Part shown: positions 43,925-56,952 of the stretch, one piece after another
How positions within the stretch are numbered: position 1 is the stretch's first letter
How the letters are laid out: each line of letters starts with the position of its first letter
From: Thiogranum sp.
Lineage (GTDB): Bacteria; Pseudomonadota; Gammaproteobacteria; DSM-19610
Reading direction: 5' to 3'
Assembly: GCA_024102665.1 (NCBI GenBank)
Contig: JAGFJP010000008.1
Coordinates: 1-64,000, forward strand
Length of the DNA: 64,000 bases
Position numbers and translations under genes: made by a program
The notes under the pieces: model-generated
What the model was told of the DNA's origin: nothing
What the model saw: the letters and a program-made list of their open reading frames with translations, nothing else
Databases searched by the model: none

Positions 43925-44621
43925 GGCGCACGCACAGCATAACACTATCATCGCCGCGCAAGGACTCGGCAAGCGGGTCGACACCGCGGCGGGTCCGCTG
44001 GACATCCTCGCCGATATCGACCTCGCGGTCGACGCCGGTGAGACCGTAGCGATCGCCGGTGTTTCCGGCTCCGGAAAGTCGACGCTGCTCGGGTTGCTGG
44101 CGGGCCTGGATCTGCCCAGCGCGGGGGATGTCTGGCTCGCCGGGCAGCGTCTCAACGCGCTCGATGAAGACGGCCGAGCGCGGGTGCGCGGACAACAGGT
44201 CGGTTTCGTGTTCCAGTCATTTCAGTTGTTGCCCAGTCTCACGGCGCTGGAAAATGTCATGCTGCCACTGGAGCTGGCCGGTGAGGCCGACGCGCGCAAG
44301 CTGGCGGCGCAGCGCCTGGAGCGCGTCGGCCTGGCCACGCGCCTCGATCATTACCCGAAACAGTTGTCCGGTGGCGAACAGCAGCGCGTGGCGATCGCGC
44401 GCGCCTATGCCATGCAGCCGGCGATCCTGTTCGCCGACGAACCGACCGGCAATCTCGACAACGCCACCGGCAAGCGCATTATCGATCTGCTGTTCGAACT
44501 CAACCGCGAGCACCGCACCACGCTGGTGCTGGTGACGCACGATGAAAAACTCGCATCCCGCTGCACGCGCCGCATTCAGCTGGAGGGCGGCCGTATCGCC
44601 GCTGCGGCAACGCCCGCATGA
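43917..44621 (+). CDS. ybbA: ABC transporter ATP-binding protein YbbA
   Basis: A 234-residue ATPase of the MacB/LolD type. Walker A is GVSGSGKSTLLG, the Q-loop GFVFQSFQL, the signature LSGGEQQRVAIARAY and Walker B ILFADEPTGNLD, with the family ETVAIAGVSG start. It energises the FtsX-type permease encoded by the next gene, which overlaps it by ATGA (44618-44621). The start at 43917 or the in-frame ATG at 43923 lies inside the tesA 5' end. Its physiological substrate is uncertain in all bacteria. Confidence 0.92.
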   Translation: MNMAHAQHNTIIAAQGLGKRVDTAAGPLDILADIDLAVDAGETVAIAGVSGSGKSTLLGLLAGLDLPSAGDVWLAGQRLNALDEDGRARVRGQQVGFVFQSFQLLPSLTALENVMLPLELAGEADARKLAAQRLERVGLATRLDHYPKQLSGGEQQRVAIARAYAMQPAILFADEPTGNLDNATGKRIIDLLFELNREHRTTLVLVTHDEKLASRCTRRIQLEGGRIAAAATPA

Positions 44622-47116
44622 CCTTCGCCGGACGCTGGACACTGGCATTGCGGTTGCTGGCGCGCGACTGGCGCGCGGGCGAACTGCGCATCCTGGTGGC
44701 GGCGCTGCTGATTGCCGTCGCCGCCAGCACCACCATCGGTTTTTTCACCGACCGTCTCGGCCGCGGCATGCTCAACCAGTCGGCGGAGTTCCTCGGCGCC
44801 GACCTGGTGCTCGAGAGTCCGCGCCCGGTGGATCCCGGCTGGCTGACACAGGCGCGTGAACATGAACTGCGCAGCGCAGCGACACTGCAGTTCGCCAGCG
44901 TGGTGGTCAGCGGCGAACGCCTGCAGCTGGCCAGCGTCAAGGCCGTCGATGACAGTTTCCCCTTGCGTGGCAGTCTGCGCACGGCGCCGCAGGCATTTGC
45001 GCAAGGGCAGGTAACCGGCGACACGCCGGCGCGCGGTGAAGCCTGGGCGGCGACCCAGTTGTTGCAGCAACTGGAAATCGACGTCGGCGCGCGTGTCACG
45101 GTCGGCGATCTCAGCCTGCAGATCACCCGCGTGCTGACCTTCGAACCCGGCCGCTCCGGCGGCGTGTTCGGACTGTCGCCGCGCCTGATGATGAATCTCG
45201 CCGATGTGCCCGCCACCGGCGTGGTGCAACCGGGCAGCCGCCTGACGTATCACTACCTGTTCGCCGGCGCGGAAGCGACGATCAACGGCTATCGCCAGTG
45301 GCTGCAGGCGCGGCTCGAACCGAGTCACGAACTGCTCGGCGTGCGCGAGGGCCGGCGCGCGGTCGGCACCGCCTTGCAGCGCGCCGAGCGTTTCCTGGGC
45401 CTGTCGGTGCTGGCGGCCATTGTGCTGTCCGGCGTGGCCATCGCCATGGCGGCGCGGCGTTACAGTGAACGGCACTTCGACATGAGCGCCATGTTGCGTT
45501 GTCTCGGCGCCTCGCAACGCGATGTGCTCGGACTGTATCTGCCACAGTTGCTGGTGATCGGTGTCCTCGCCAGCCTGGCCGGCAGCCTGTTCGGCTGGCT
45601 GGCGCAGTATGGTTTGCTGTACCTGCTCGATGACGTGCTGCCGGTGGCCCCTTCAGGCACAAGACTTTGGCCTGTCCTGGCGGGACTGGCCACCGGGCTG
45701 GTCACGCTGGCCGGCTTTGCCCTGCCGCCGGTGATGCGCTTGCGGCGGGTTTCCCCGCTGCGGGTGCTGCGGCGCGAGCTGGCGCCACTGCCGGGACGCG
45801 CCTGGCTGGTGTACGGTGCCGCCATCGGCGCGGTGCTGGTGCTGATGTGGCGCTACACCGGCAACGCCGCGCTGATGCTGTCGGTGCTGGCGGGCGCGGT
45901 GGCGGCGGTCGCGGCGCTCGGTGTGCTGGGGTTCGCGCTGTTAATGGTCGCGCGTCGCCTGCATGCGCGGGTCGGTGTCGCCTGGCGTTTCGGTCTCAAC
46001 AATCTGTGGCGGCGCCGCGCCGGCAGCGTCAGCCAGATACTGGCGTTCGGTCTCACCCTGATGGCCATGGCGGTCATCGCGCTGGTGCGCAGCGAACTGC
46101 TCGAGAACTGGCAGAGCCAGTTGCCGCAGGACGCGCCCAACCACTTTCTGATCAATATACTGCCGGACAAGGTCGAGGGTGTCAGCGCTTTTCTGCAAGA
46201 GAAGGGGATAGCGACTTCGCAACTGTACCCGATGGTGCGCGGGCGGCTGGTGACGCTCAACGGTCAACCGGTGCGTGAAGCCGTGAGCAAGGAAGAACCG
46301 CGCGACAACGCGCTGAATCGCGAGCTGAATTTATCCTGGAGCACCCGTCTCCAGGAAGACAACCGCATTGTCGAAGGCCGCTGGTGGCGCGCCGGGGACA
46401 CGGGGCGCCCGCTGGTATCGGTCGAGTCGCAGCTCGCGCAGCGGCTTGGCATCGAACTTGGCGATGTGTTGGGTTTCTCGCTGGGCGGTGCAACGCTGTC
46501 CGCTACCGTCGTCAGCATCCGTTCCGTGCAATGGGATTCGTTCCGGCCCAACTTTTATATGCTGTTCCCGCCCGGCGTCATCGACGCTTTTCCTGCCACC
46601 TGGATGACCAGCTTCTATCTGCCGGCCAGCGAAAGCGCGCTGCTGATGGAACTGGTGCGCGAGTATCCGGCGCTCACGGTGCTGGACCTGGATCTGCTCA
46701 TACAACAGGTGGAGCGTATTTTCCGGCAGGTGACGCTGGCGGTGGAATACGTGCTGGTGTTCGTGCTGCTCGCCGGTTTCGCGGTGCTGTTCGCGGCGCT
46801 GCAATCGAGCCTGGACGAACGTTTGTACGAAGGCGCGCTGTTACGCGCGCTGGGCGGCAGCCGCCGCCAGTTGCGCGCCGGGCACCTGGCGGAATTCGCC
46901 GCGCTCGGCCTGCTGGCGGGGCTTGTCGCTGCCGCCGGTACCGAATGCCTGGCCTGGCTGCTGTACACGCGGGTCATGGATCTCGATTACAGCTTTCAAT
47001 GGCAGGTTTGGATCGCTGTGCCGCTGGCCGGCGCCCTGCTCACCGGCATCGCCGGTTACCGCGGCACGCGACCGGTGCTGGAGCGCAGCCCCATGGTGTT
47101 GCTGCGGGAGCGGTGA
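44618..47116 (+). CDS. ybbP: FtsX-like ABC permease YbbP
   Basis: An 832-residue permease with about ten transmembrane segments. It has the doubled FtsX layout: an N-terminal anchor (LRILVAALLIAVAASTTIGFF), a large periplasmic domain (MLNQSAEFLGADLVLESPRPVDPGWL), four helices, a second periplasmic domain (LPQDAPNHFLINILPDKVEGVSAFL), then four helices ending VLLRER. The size and the segment RRYSERHFDMSAMLRCLGASQRDVLGLYLPQLL are typical of YbbP. It works with YbbA, to which it is coupled by a four-base overlap. Confidence 0.92.
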   Translation: MTFAGRWTLALRLLARDWRAGELRILVAALLIAVAASTTIGFFTDRLGRGMLNQSAEFLGADLVLESPRPVDPGWLTQAREHELRSAATLQFASVVVSGERLQLASVKAVDDSFPLRGSLRTAPQAFAQGQVTGDTPARGEAWAATQLLQQLEIDVGARVTVGDLSLQITRVLTFEPGRSGGVFGLSPRLMMNLADVPATGVVQPGSRLTYHYLFAGAEATINGYRQWLQARLEPSHELLGVREGRRAVGTALQRAERFLGLSVLAAIVLSGVAIAMAARRYSERHFDMSAMLRCLGASQRDVLGLYLPQLLVIGVLASLAGSLFGWLAQYGLLYLLDDVLPVAPSGTRLWPVLAGLATGLVTLAGFALPPVMRLRRVSPLRVLRRELAPLPGRAWLVYGAAIGAVLVLMWRYTGNAALMLSVLAGAVAAVAALGVLGFALLMVARRLHARVGVAWRFGLNNLWRRRAGSVSQILAFGLTLMAMAVIALVRSELLENWQSQLPQDAPNHFLINILPDKVEGVSAFLQEKGIATSQLYPMVRGRLVTLNGQPVREAVSKEEPRDNALNRELNLSWSTRLQEDNRIVEGRWWRAGDTGRPLVSVESQLAQRLGIELGDVLGFSLGGATLSATVVSIRSVQWDSFRPNFYMLFPPGVIDAFPATWMTSFYLPASESALLMELVREYPALTVLDLDLLIQQVERIFRQVTLAVEYVLVFVLLAGFAVLFAALQSSLDERLYEGALLRALGGSRRQLRAGHLAEFAALGLLAGLVAAAGTECLAWLLYTRVMDLDYSFQWQVWIAVPLAGALLTGIAGYRGTRPVLERSPMVLLRER

Positions 47117-47150
47117 TCCGTCGCAGTAGAAGGACGGTGGGAAATGCGGG

Positions 47151-49028
47151 CTAGGCGCCGTGCTGCGCAGCGGCGCCCGGCGCCGGCAGGGAAAACCGGA
47201 AGCAGGCGCCCTCGCCGGGCTGTCCTTCACCCGTGATGGTTCCGCCGTGCCGCGTCACGATGCGATGCACGGTGGCCAGGCCGACGCCGGTGCCGGGGAA
47301 CTCGTCCGGGTGGTGCAGGCGTTCGAAGGTGCCGAACAGTTTGTCTGCGTAACGCATGTCGAAACCGGCGCCGTTGTCCCTGATATAGAACTCCGGCCCC
47401 GCGTCGCTTTCCCGGGCACCGAATTCCAGGCGTGCATGCGGCGTGCGGCCGGTGTACTTCCAGGCGTTGCCGAGCAGGTTTTCCATGAGGATGCGTAACA
47501 ATCCCTCGTCGCCGGAAGCGCTCAGGCCCGGCTGAATGTCTACTCGTACTTTGCGTTCCGGTTCCTGTTCGCGCAGTTCCGCTGTTACCTGTTCGGCCAG
47601 CGCGCTGAGGTTTACCTCGGTAAACCTCAGTTCGCGGCGCGCCACGCGCGACAGTTCCAGCAGGTCATCGATAATGCGGCCCATGTTGTCGGCGCCGGCG
47701 CGGATGCGGTGCAGGTAATCGCGCGCCGTATCATCGAGCCGGTCCTGGTAGTCTTCGGCGAGCAGCTGGCTGAAGCCGTTTATGGCGCGCAGCGGCGCGC
47801 GCAGGTCGTGGGATACCGTGTGGCAGAAGGACTCCAGCTCGCGGTTGGATTCCTGCAGCTTGCTGGTGGTGCTTTGCAGCAAGGCTTCGCGACGCTTGCG
47901 TTCGCTGATATCGACGGCATAACCGACCATGCCTTTCGCTGCGCCGTTGTCGTCATAGAGCATGGAAAGCGAAAGCAGGGCGAAGAATTCGGAACCGTCG
48001 GCGCGCTGCATGCGTACTTCGGTCTCGTGCTCGCCTTTGGCCTGCAGCGGGGCGATCACCTGCTGCTGCAGAAAATCATGCTCCTCTGCAGGGTACACAA
48101 AGGAAATGTGGCGACCGATCGCCTGGTCTGCCGGTATGCCGAACATGAGCCTGGCGCCGCCGTTCCAGCTGGTGACAACGCCCTCGAGGTCGGTGGTGAC
48201 CACCGAGTCGTGCGTCTGGTTGATAATGCTGACCTGTTCGCGGATGGTCGCCGAGCGCGCGGCGACCAGTTCTTCCAGGTGCTGGCGGTGCTGTTCGAGT
48301 TCGCGCTCGGTTCGCTTGCGTTCGCTGATGTCGCGCACGATCGCCACGAAACGCCCGCGGTCGTCATCATCCGGCGCAATGTACTGCAGAAAGATCTCGA
48401 CGGGAATGAGACTGCCGTCCTTGTGGCGATGCATCGTCTCGAACGTGACGGAATCGCGTGCTCCGTCGATCAATGGCGCAATCAGTTGCCGGAAACGCGC
48501 TTCGTCAAATTCCGGCTTGATGTCCAGCACGGTCATGCATTTCAACTCGTCCGGACTGTAGCCCACCTGCCGCACCGCCCCGGCATTGGTATAGAAAAAC
48601 CGCAGGTCGTCCGGCGTGAACATGAACACACAGTCGAGCGTCTGATCCAGCGTGGTCTTGAAGCGATTGAGTTCCGCCTGGGTTGCCACCAGGTCGGCTT
48701 GCTGGCTGTGCAGGCGCCGGTCGGCGCATTCGAGGGCGCGGCCCAGCTCCGCGTACTCGTCGCGGCGCGCGGTCAGCGCGGGCAAGGCAAGTTCGCCTGC
48801 GCCGATGCGCGGCAGCACGCGGATTGCCTGGCGCAGCGGCTGCAGGGTCCAGTGGATGAATAGCAGGGTCGACAGCAGCGCAATGCACACCGCCGCCAGG
48901 AGGTAGAGCGCATGGCCGTGGTTGTCGCGGTAATCGAAATAGCCGTAGACAGACAGCAGCACAATGACCGCGGCGAGCATGGTGATGCCGAACCGGCCTG
49001 CAATCGAGCCGCGTAAACGCTTCTGCAA
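47151..49028 (-). CDS. PAS-PAS sensor histidine kinase, TTG start
   Basis: A kinase of 625 residues. The start is TTG at 49028, five bases after GGAGGAGG; the ATG at 49112 would add a hydrophilic leader with no role. Two membrane segments (ITMLAAVIVLLSVYGYF, LYLLAAVCIALLSTLLFIHW) are close together. Then come a PAS domain (ALDQTLDCVFMFTPDDLRFFYTNAGA), a second PAS (IINQTHDSVVTTDLEGVVTSWNGGARLMF), HisKA (FCHTVSHDLRAPLRAINGFSQLL) and HATPase (IRDNGAGFDMRYADKLFGTFERLH, GTGVGLATVHRIV). The HisKA type resembles phytochrome-like kinases. No regulator lies next to it. Confidence 0.85.
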   Translation of the reverse strand: MQKRLRGSIAGRFGITMLAAVIVLLSVYGYFDYRDNHGHALYLLAAVCIALLSTLLFIHWTLQPLRQAIRVLPRIGAGELALPALTARRDEYAELGRALECADRRLHSQQADLVATQAELNRFKTTLDQTLDCVFMFTPDDLRFFYTNAGAVRQVGYSPDELKCMTVLDIKPEFDEARFRQLIAPLIDGARDSVTFETMHRHKDGSLIPVEIFLQYIAPDDDDRGRFVAIVRDISERKRTERELEQHRQHLEELVAARSATIREQVSIINQTHDSVVTTDLEGVVTSWNGGARLMFGIPADQAIGRHISFVYPAEEHDFLQQQVIAPLQAKGEHETEVRMQRADGSEFFALLSLSMLYDDNGAAKGMVGYAVDISERKRREALLQSTTSKLQESNRELESFCHTVSHDLRAPLRAINGFSQLLAEDYQDRLDDTARDYLHRIRAGADNMGRIIDDLLELSRVARRELRFTEVNLSALAEQVTAELREQEPERKVRVDIQPGLSASGDEGLLRILMENLLGNAWKYTGRTPHARLEFGARESDAGPEFYIRDNGAGFDMRYADKLFGTFERLHHPDEFPGTGVGLATVHRIVTRHGGTITGEGQPGEGACFRFSLPAPGAAAQHGA

Positions 49029-49132
49029 GGCGTCCTCCTCCTGGTGCGACTGGCAATCAAGCCAGGGTGCGGGTGTTTCGCGAGTATAGCAATGGCGCGA
49101 GCGCCGCTGCATCCCTCGGGATCAGGACTGGA

Positions 49133-49712
49133 TCAAGGTTGCCGTGCCTGCGGCACGCTGTCGCCGTGCGGTTGCGGGCAGCTGGTGAAAAACCCCTTGT
49201 CGGTATCGGCCTGCCGGCACTGGTTGCTGGTGAATGTCATGAGGTTCGGGTCGGGGCTGGCGGCGCGTTCGCCGTTTTCCATTTCCAGCAACTGCAGCGC
49301 CGGTTCGCAGGCGGGCTGGCCGACACACGCCAGCGTGAAGCCGCACACCCGGTGCACCAGTCGTTCGCAGGGCGAGTATCCCTCGATGCGTGTGCCTTCC
49401 CATGCCTCGATGTCGCGCGGTTGCGCGGGAGTGCGAGCATCGAGAATCGCCTGGTTGGGAATCACCTGGCCGGAGTTGACGATGATATAGGAGCCGTCGT
49501 CGAGACGATGCACACCATCCCATAACTGGCTTTGCACGCCTTTGCGTGTGACGGTGGCGCGGTTGGTTTCGGGATCGACGTTCACCTGACCGCCGCCCTT
49601 GAGGGTGCCGGTCCAGCCGGATGCGTGGCTGGTAGCGGGCAGCAATGCGAACAGCAGGGCGCCGAGCCAGGCAACGGAAAGGGCGCTGATATGTATTTCC
49701 GGAAGGGTTCGC

Positions 49713-49720
<8 letters not shown>
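49133..49720 (-). CDS. Exported Cys-rich hypothetical protein
   Basis: A 195-residue protein with a signal peptide (SVAWLGALLFALLPATSHASG). The mature chain starts WTGTLKGGGQVNVDPETNRATVTRKGVQSQLWDGVHRLDDGSYIIV, which looks like a small beta domain. It contains six or seven Cys (PCERLVHRVCGFTLACVGQPACEP, NQCRQ, TSCPQ), suggesting disulfides. No family is recognised. Its start overlaps the end of ppk1 by eight bases, so it is probably cotranscribed with it. Confidence 0.6.
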
Positions 49721-51947
<2,227 letters not shown>

Positions 51948-51986
51948 GAATATGTCCTTGATTTTTCAAAGCCTGCTTACGGGGAA

Positions 51987-52009
51987 ATTATAGCAGCGTC
52001 GTATGACAG
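51987..52009 (-). promoter_or_regulatory. ppk1 promoter: TATAAT with CTGTCAT half-site
   Basis: On the minus strand TATAAT (51992-51987) is preceded by exactly ten bases and then CTGTCAT (52009-52003), a perfect PhoB half-site at the spacing used in Pho-box promoters. The neighbouring half-site farther upstream is poor. The site lies in the 190-bp divergent region shared with the hybrid-kinase gene. Confidence 0.5.
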
Positions 52010-52137
52010 TTACGATAACGGCCGCCCGACGGCGCCCCGCAGGCGGCAGCCGCCAGCGGTGGCGGAATGCCGGGTGCGTCGACATCAAGCTGTTCTATAA
52101 TCGGGCCGCCGCCGATTGCGCGCACCCCGGGAGGTTC

Positions 52138-55100
52138 ATGAAACTCAATATCGCCGAGAGAATCGGCATGCTGGCTGTCTTCATGGTGGTGATAACCGCC
52201 ATTGTGGTCGGGGGGATGTTCTACCAGCGCAGCAAAGACCTGCTGATCGAGTCTGCCCTGCAGGATTTTTCCAACGAGATCGCGCTCGCAGGCCAGCAGA
52301 TTCAGGAACAGATCCAGGTGTTGCGCGAAAACACCCGTCTTTTGTCCAGGGTGCCGCCCATACAGGGCTTGCTGAGATCGGACCGTAACAGCGGCATCGA
52401 CCTGGAGGGCAATTCCACGGCGGCGCAGTGGGAGCAGCGCCTGCAAACGATTTTCAGCGTGATGCTGACAACACAGCCGGATTACCTGATGGCGCGTTTC
52501 CTGGACGCCGACGGGAGGGAACGGGTGCGCGTGGATCGGGTCGGGGATGAGATTGTCATTGCCGCCAGGACCGACTTGCAGGACAAGGCGCTGAGGCCTT
52601 ATGTCATCGAGACCCTGAAGCTCTCCCCCGGCCGATTGTATCTTTCCGACATAGACCTCAATCAGGAGTTCGGCAAAATCGTCGAACCGCGTCAGGAAGT
52701 CCTGCGCAGCGCAATAGCCGTGTATGACGCGGCCGACGGTACGATTGCGGGCCTGGTGGTGATCAACCTGGATGCCGGCGCGAAACTGCGCCAGTTGCAA
52801 CGCAACCTCGTCGACGCCGGACGCGAAGTCTTCGTGACCAACGACCGGGGTGACTACCTGTTGCACCCGGATGCGACGCGAACCTACGGTTTCGATCGCG
52901 GGCAGCGGTTCCGGATCCAGCAGGATTACCCCGCGCTGACCGTCCTGTTCGATGCAGTCGATCCCGTTTCCGAAGTGATGTTGCTGCCGGAGGACAGCGG
53001 CAGTCAGCAGGCGGGCGTATACGCCAGGTTCGCCATCGACCGCGACCGCCCCGAACGCTTTATTGCCATTGGCATTACGCAACCCTATGCGCAGATTGTG
53101 GCGGGCGTGCGCGGAGCGCTGAACGGCATGGTCGGCGGCGCCGCCCTGCTGGTGCTGCTGGCGGTGGCGCTGTCCCTGTTGCTGTCGCGCCGCCTGAGCC
53201 GGCCGCTCAAACAGGTGACCCATGCCGTGCGCGAGTACGCGCGGGGACGGTCGGCGGCGGGTCTGCCCGTCGATCGCGGTGATGAAATCGGTTTGCTGGC
53301 CCGAAGCTTTCAGTCCATGGCGCGGCAGGTGGATGAAGCCCGGACGCGGTTGAGTGACATGAACAGGGGTCTCGAAGCGACGGTGCAGGAGCGCACCCGG
53401 GAGCTGCAGCGCAGCGAGCTGCGTCAGCGCATCGTTGTCGAAAATATGGTCGAGGGACTGATCAGCATCGATGAGCAGGGATTGATCCAGGGCTTTAATC
53501 CGGCGGCGGAAAGGCTTTTCGGTTATGCCGCCGCAGAAGTCGCCGGACGCAATGTCAGCATGCTCATGCCCGAACCCGACGCCTCCGCGCACGACGGTTA
53601 TATGCGCGCTTATCACGAGACCGGCACGCCCAGGATTATCGGCAGAACCCGCGAGGTCGAAGGCAGACGCAGGGACGGCAGCACCTTCCCGATGGACCTC
53701 GCCGTCAATGAAATGTGGTTCGACGACCAGCGCCTGTATATCGGTTCGGTGCGCGACATCACCGAGCGCAAGCAGGTGGAGAGACTGAAGAACGAATTCA
53801 TCTCCACCGTGAGTCACGAACTGCGCACGCCACTGACCTCGATCCGCGGTTCGCTGGGCCTGTTGCTGGGCGGAGCGGTCGGTGAGCTGCCGGCGAAAGT
53901 CGTGGAGCTGCTCACCATTGCCGGGAACAACACCGAGCGGCTGTTGCTGCTGATCAACGATATTCTGGACATCCAGAAAATCGAATCGGGCAAAATGGCG
54001 TTCCGTTTCGAGACCGTGCCGCTCATGCCGTTCCTGCAGCAGGCGGTCGCCGAGCACGCTTCCTACGGCGCGCAGTACGGTACTTCGTTCGTGATTACCC
54101 GGGCGCTGGAAGACGCCGCTGTCTACGTCGACAGGGATCGCCTGATGCAGGTGATGGGCAACCTGTTGTCCAATGCCGCCAAGTTCTCGCCCCCGGGCGG
54201 TCGCGTCGAGATCTCCGTCGCGCGTCAGCACGACGGGCGGCTGCGTGTCTCGGTTAGCGATTACGGTCCAGGGATACCGGAGGATTTCCGCGACAAGCTG
54301 TTCACCCGCTTCTCGCAGTCGGATTCCTCGGACACGCGGCAGAAAGGCGGCACCGGGCTGGGACTGGCCATCACCAAGGCGCTCGTCGAACGGCTTGGCG
54401 GGCGTATCGGTGTGACCACCAGCACCGGTCTCGGTTCCACGTTTTACTTCGAGCTTCCGGCAATGGTCAGCAACGACGCGGTTGTCGAGGGTGGCATGCG
54501 GCGATCCTTGCCCGATCAACGCGCCAGCAGCGTGCTGATTGTCGAGGATGACACAGACATTGGCGTCTTGATCCAGCGCATGCTCTCCGCGGTGGGCTAT
54601 GACGCGGATATCGCAGCGGACGCGGAACAGGCCCGGCAGATGCTTGCGCGGGAAGACAGTGCCTACCGCCTGCTGGTGCTGGATATCATGCTGCCAGGAG
54701 AGGATGGCATCAGTCTGCTGCGCAGTCTGCGCGCCGATCCATCCACCCGCGAATTGCCGGTGGTCGTGGTTTCCGCGATCGCCGACGAGACCCGCCGCGA
54801 ACTCGAAGGCGGCGCGCTGGGCGTAGTGGACTGGCTGACCAAGCCGATCGATCAGCAGCGCCTGGTCCGCGCGGTAAAACAGGCGGCACCGGCCGGCGAA
54901 AGGGCGCGTGTGCTGCACGTCGAAGACGAACCTGACGTGTACCAGGTCGTTAACTCGATTCTGCGCGACCATTGTGAACTGACCTGGGCGGACACGCTTG
55001 CGGCCGGCCGGCGAATGCTGCAAACCCGGCACTTCGATCTGCTGCTGCTGGACATCGGGCTGCCCGATGGTTCCGGGCTGGATCTGATCGAAACCATCGA

Positions 55101-55251
55101 GCGATGCGATATCCCGCCACAGGTGGTCATCTTCTCGGCCATGGATGTCAGCGAGGACTATGCCGGCAAGGTAAGCGCGGTGCTGGTGAAATCGAAAACC
55201 AGCAACCAGGACCTGTTGCGCGCCATTACCCGCATGCTGCCGCAGGCCTGA
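52138..55251 (+). CDS. Hybrid sensor kinase: Cache-HAMP-PAS-HisKA-HATPase-REC-REC
   Basis: A 1037-residue membrane kinase starting [11 protein letters not shown] after GGGAGG. The first membrane segment is followed by a periplasmic Cache-like domain of about 280 residues ([33 protein letters not shown]). A second segment ([18 protein letters not shown]), HAMP ([18 protein letters not shown]), PAS ([34 protein letters not shown]), HisKA ([24 protein letters not shown]), HATPase ([20 protein letters not shown]) and two receivers ([28 protein letters not shown]) complete it. Both receivers have the acceptor Asp. A TATAAT -10 lies at 52096-52101. The cognate output regulator is not adjacent. Confidence 0.9.
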   Translation: MKLNIAERIGMLAVFMVVITAIVVGGMFYQRSKDLLIESALQDFSNEIALAGQQIQEQIQVLRENTRLLSRVPPIQGLLRSDRNSGIDLEGNSTAAQWEQRLQTIFSVMLTTQPDYLMARFLDADGRERVRVDRVGDEIVIAARTDLQDKALRPYVIETLKLSPGRLYLSDIDLNQEFGKIVEPRQEVLRSAIAVYDAADGTIAGLVVINLDAGAKLRQLQRNLVDAGREVFVTNDRGDYLLHPDATRTYGFDRGQRFRIQQDYPALTVLFDAVDPVSEVMLLPEDSGSQQAGVYARFAIDRDRPERFIAIGITQPYAQIVAGVRGALNGMVGGAALLVLLAVALSLLLSRRLSRPLKQVTHAVREYARGRSAAGLPVDRGDEIGLLARSFQSMARQVDEARTRLSDMNRGLEATVQERTRELQRSELRQRIVVENMVEGLISIDEQGLIQGFNPAAERLFGYAAAEVAGRNVSMLMPEPDASAHDGYMRAYHETGTPRIIGRTREVEGRRRDGSTFPMDLAVNEMWFDDQRLYIGSVRDITERKQVERLKNEFISTVSHELRTPLTSIRGSLGLLLGGAVGELPAKVVELLTIAGNNTERLLLLINDILDIQKIESGKMAFRFETVPLMPFLQQAVAEHASYGAQYGTSFVITRALEDAAVYVDRDRLMQVMGNLLSNAAKFSPPGGRVEISVARQHDGRLRVSVSDYGPGIPEDFRDKLFTRFSQSDSSDTRQKGGTGLGLAITKALVERLGGRIGVTTSTGLGSTFYFELPAMVSNDAVVEGGMRRSLPDQRASSVLIVEDDTDIGVLIQRMLSAVGYDADIAADAEQARQMLAREDSAYRLLVLDIMLPGEDGISLLRSLRADPSTRELPVVVVSAIADETRRELEGGALGVVDWLTKPIDQQRLVRAVKQAAPAGERARVLHVEDEPDVYQVVNSILRDHCELTWADTLAAGRRMLQTRHFDLLLLDIGLPDGSGLDLIETIERCDIPPQVVIFSAMDVSEDYAGKVSAVLVKSKTSNQDLLRAITRMLPQA

Positions 55252-55261
55252 AAACATAAAC

Positions 55262-55290
55262 TGCTTTTTTGCGCGGCGGTGTGTTACACT
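55262..55290 (+). promoter_or_regulatory. rhlE promoter with extended -10
   Basis: TGT-TACACT (TACACT at 55285-55290, with TG one base ahead) is an extended -10, and TGCTTT 17 bp upstream is a weak -35. The message would carry a leader of about 130 bases before the ATG at 55431, long enough for structure-dependent control of this RNA helicase. Confidence 0.5.
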
Positions 55291-55430
55291 GCGCCCGTCG
55301 CGGAGTCCATCGGTCGGCTCCCGCGCATCGCGGTAATCCCTTTCGGCTCACCTCGAAACACCAATAACGTTTTCGCCTGGACCGTCCCCGGCCAAGCCGC
55401 GGGCAGGCTATCTCAGGAGCACTTCACACC

Positions 55431-56810
55431 ATGTCATTCGATACGCTCGGCCTTAACGCCGAACTGCTGCGTGCTGTTGCCGATCAGGGCTACAGCGAAC
55501 CCACACCCATACAACGCCAGGCCATCCCGGCGATCCTGCGCGGCGGCGATCTGCTTGCCGGCGCGCAGACCGGCACCGGCAAGACCGCCGGTTTCACCCT
55601 GCCATTGCTGCAACGCCTGACCGACAACCCGGTCGCGGACGGCCGGCGCCCGATCCGCGCGCTGGTGCTGACTCCCACGCGTGAACTTGCGGCACAGGTC
55701 GCCGAAAGCGTCGGCACCTACGGCAGGCATCTGCCTCTGAAATACGCGGTCGTCTTCGGCGGCGTCGGCATCAACCCGCAGATCAAACAGCTGCGCAGCG
55801 GCGTCGATATCCTGGTGGCGACACCCGGGCGTCTGCTGGACCACGTGTCGCAGAAGACGCTGGACCTGTCCCGAGTCGAGATACTGGTGCTCGATGAGGC
55901 GGACCGCATGCTGGACATGGGGTTCATCCGCGATATCCGCAAGATTCTTGCGCTGCTGCCACGCAACCGGCAGAACCTGCTGTTCTCGGCCACCTTTTCC
56001 GACGAAATCAAGAAACTCGCAGACGACCTGCTGAATTCGCCCGCCATGATCGAAGTGGCGCGCCGCAACACCGCCGCAGAACTGGTTTCGCAGCGCGTGC
56101 ACCCGGTCGATCGCGAACGCAAGCGCGAACTGCTGTCATACCTGATCGGTTCGCAGAACTGGAGGCAGGTGCTGGTATTCACCCGCACCAAGCACGGCGC
56201 CAACCGGCTTGCGCAGCAACTGGAACGCGACGGCATCAGCTCCGCGGCGATCCACGGCAACAAGAGCCAGGGCGCGCGCACCCGCGCGCTGGCGGATTTC
56301 AAACAGGGCGCGGTGCGGGTGCTGGTCGCCACCGACATCGCCGCGCGCGGACTCGATATCGATCAGTTGCCGCACGTGGTCAATTTCGAACTGCCCAACG
56401 TGCCCGAGGATTATGTGCACCGTATCGGTCGCACCGGCCGTGCCGGCAACGAGGGCGAGGCCATTTCCCTGGTGTGTGTCGATGAACGCAGCCTGCTCAG
56501 AGATATCGAGCGCCTGCTGAAACGCGAGTTGCCGAAACAGATCATCGACGGTTATGAGCCCGATCCCTCGATCAAACCGGAGCCGATCAACAAGGGCCGC
56601 GGCGCGCGTGGCAACGGCAACGCGAACGCCGGCGGCAACGGTCGCCAGGGCAACAAGGCCGTGCCGGCCAGTCACAGGCGCGACGCCAACGCACGCAAGG
56701 GACGCAGTGGCGGCGGCCAGCCGGGGCGCGGCAAGTCCGCGGCCGCGCCGGGCACCGGCAAGCATTCCGCGCAGGGCAAGTCGCGCTGGCGCAAGGCGGC
56801 GCAGGGATAA
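55431..56810 (+). CDS. rhlE: DEAD-box RNA helicase RhlE
   Basis: A 459-residue ATP-dependent RNA helicase. All motifs are present: Q motif [67 protein letters not shown] and [10 protein letters not shown]. The helicase core of about 370 residues is followed by a basic Gly/Asn/Ala-rich tail ([26 protein letters not shown]) that binds RNA nonspecifically. RhlE-type enzymes help ribosome assembly and mRNA turnover, often in the cold. A perfect rho-independent terminator follows, so the gene is transcribed alone. Confidence 0.95.
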   Translation: MSFDTLGLNAELLRAVADQGYSEPTPIQRQAIPAILRGGDLLAGAQTGTGKTAGFTLPLLQRLTDNPVADGRRPIRALVLTPTRELAAQVAESVGTYGRHLPLKYAVVFGGVGINPQIKQLRSGVDILVATPGRLLDHVSQKTLDLSRVEILVLDEADRMLDMGFIRDIRKILALLPRNRQNLLFSATFSDEIKKLADDLLNSPAMIEVARRNTAAELVSQRVHPVDRERKRELLSYLIGSQNWRQVLVFTRTKHGANRLAQQLERDGISSAAIHGNKSQGARTRALADFKQGAVRVLVATDIAARGLDIDQLPHVVNFELPNVPEDYVHRIGRTGRAGNEGEAISLVCVDERSLLRDIERLLKRELPKQIIDGYEPDPSIKPEPINKGRGARGNGNANAGGNGRQGNKAVPASHRRDANARKGRSGGGQPGRGKSAAAPGTGKHSAQGKSRWRKAAQG

Positions 56811-56823
56811 ATTCCGGCTGAAC

Positions 56824-56856
56824 AACGGCACCGGGCCACGGGTGCCGTTTTTTTTT
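56824..56856 (+). terminator. Rho-independent terminator after rhlE
   Basis: AACGGCACC (56824-56832) pairs perfectly with GGTGCCGTT (56841-56849) around an eight-base loop, and a run of nine T ends the site. It starts 14 bases after the rhlE stop. Confidence 0.93.
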
Positions 56857-56897
56857 GGCTGAACCACTGGCCTGCAGCTTCGCCCTTTGACCCGAAT

Positions 56898-56915
56898 GTG
56901 ACAGTTCTGTGACAA
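56898..56915 (-). promoter_or_regulatory. Pho box upstream of the PiT gene
   Basis: Read on the minus strand the site is TTGTCACAGAACTGTCAC: two seven-base units, TTGTCAC and CTGTCAC, separated by AGAA. This matches the PhoB consensus CTGTCAT-N4-CTGTCAY at 12 of 14 half-site bases. It lies 38 bp before the transporter ATG, in reverse orientation to the gene. Confidence 0.6.
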
Positions 56916-56952
56916 TGCCCCGCTCCTGAAAGCCGAAGGCAGGAAAGTCCCG

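Noticed and set aside
51988-55257. 1089-codon open frame antisense to the hybrid kinase, and similar long frames at 36481-38160, 38689-40746 and 41744-43159
   Set aside because: They lie opposite genes with clear domains, are rich in Arg, His, Gln and Val as expected for antisense frames in GC-rich DNA, and contain no recognisable motif.
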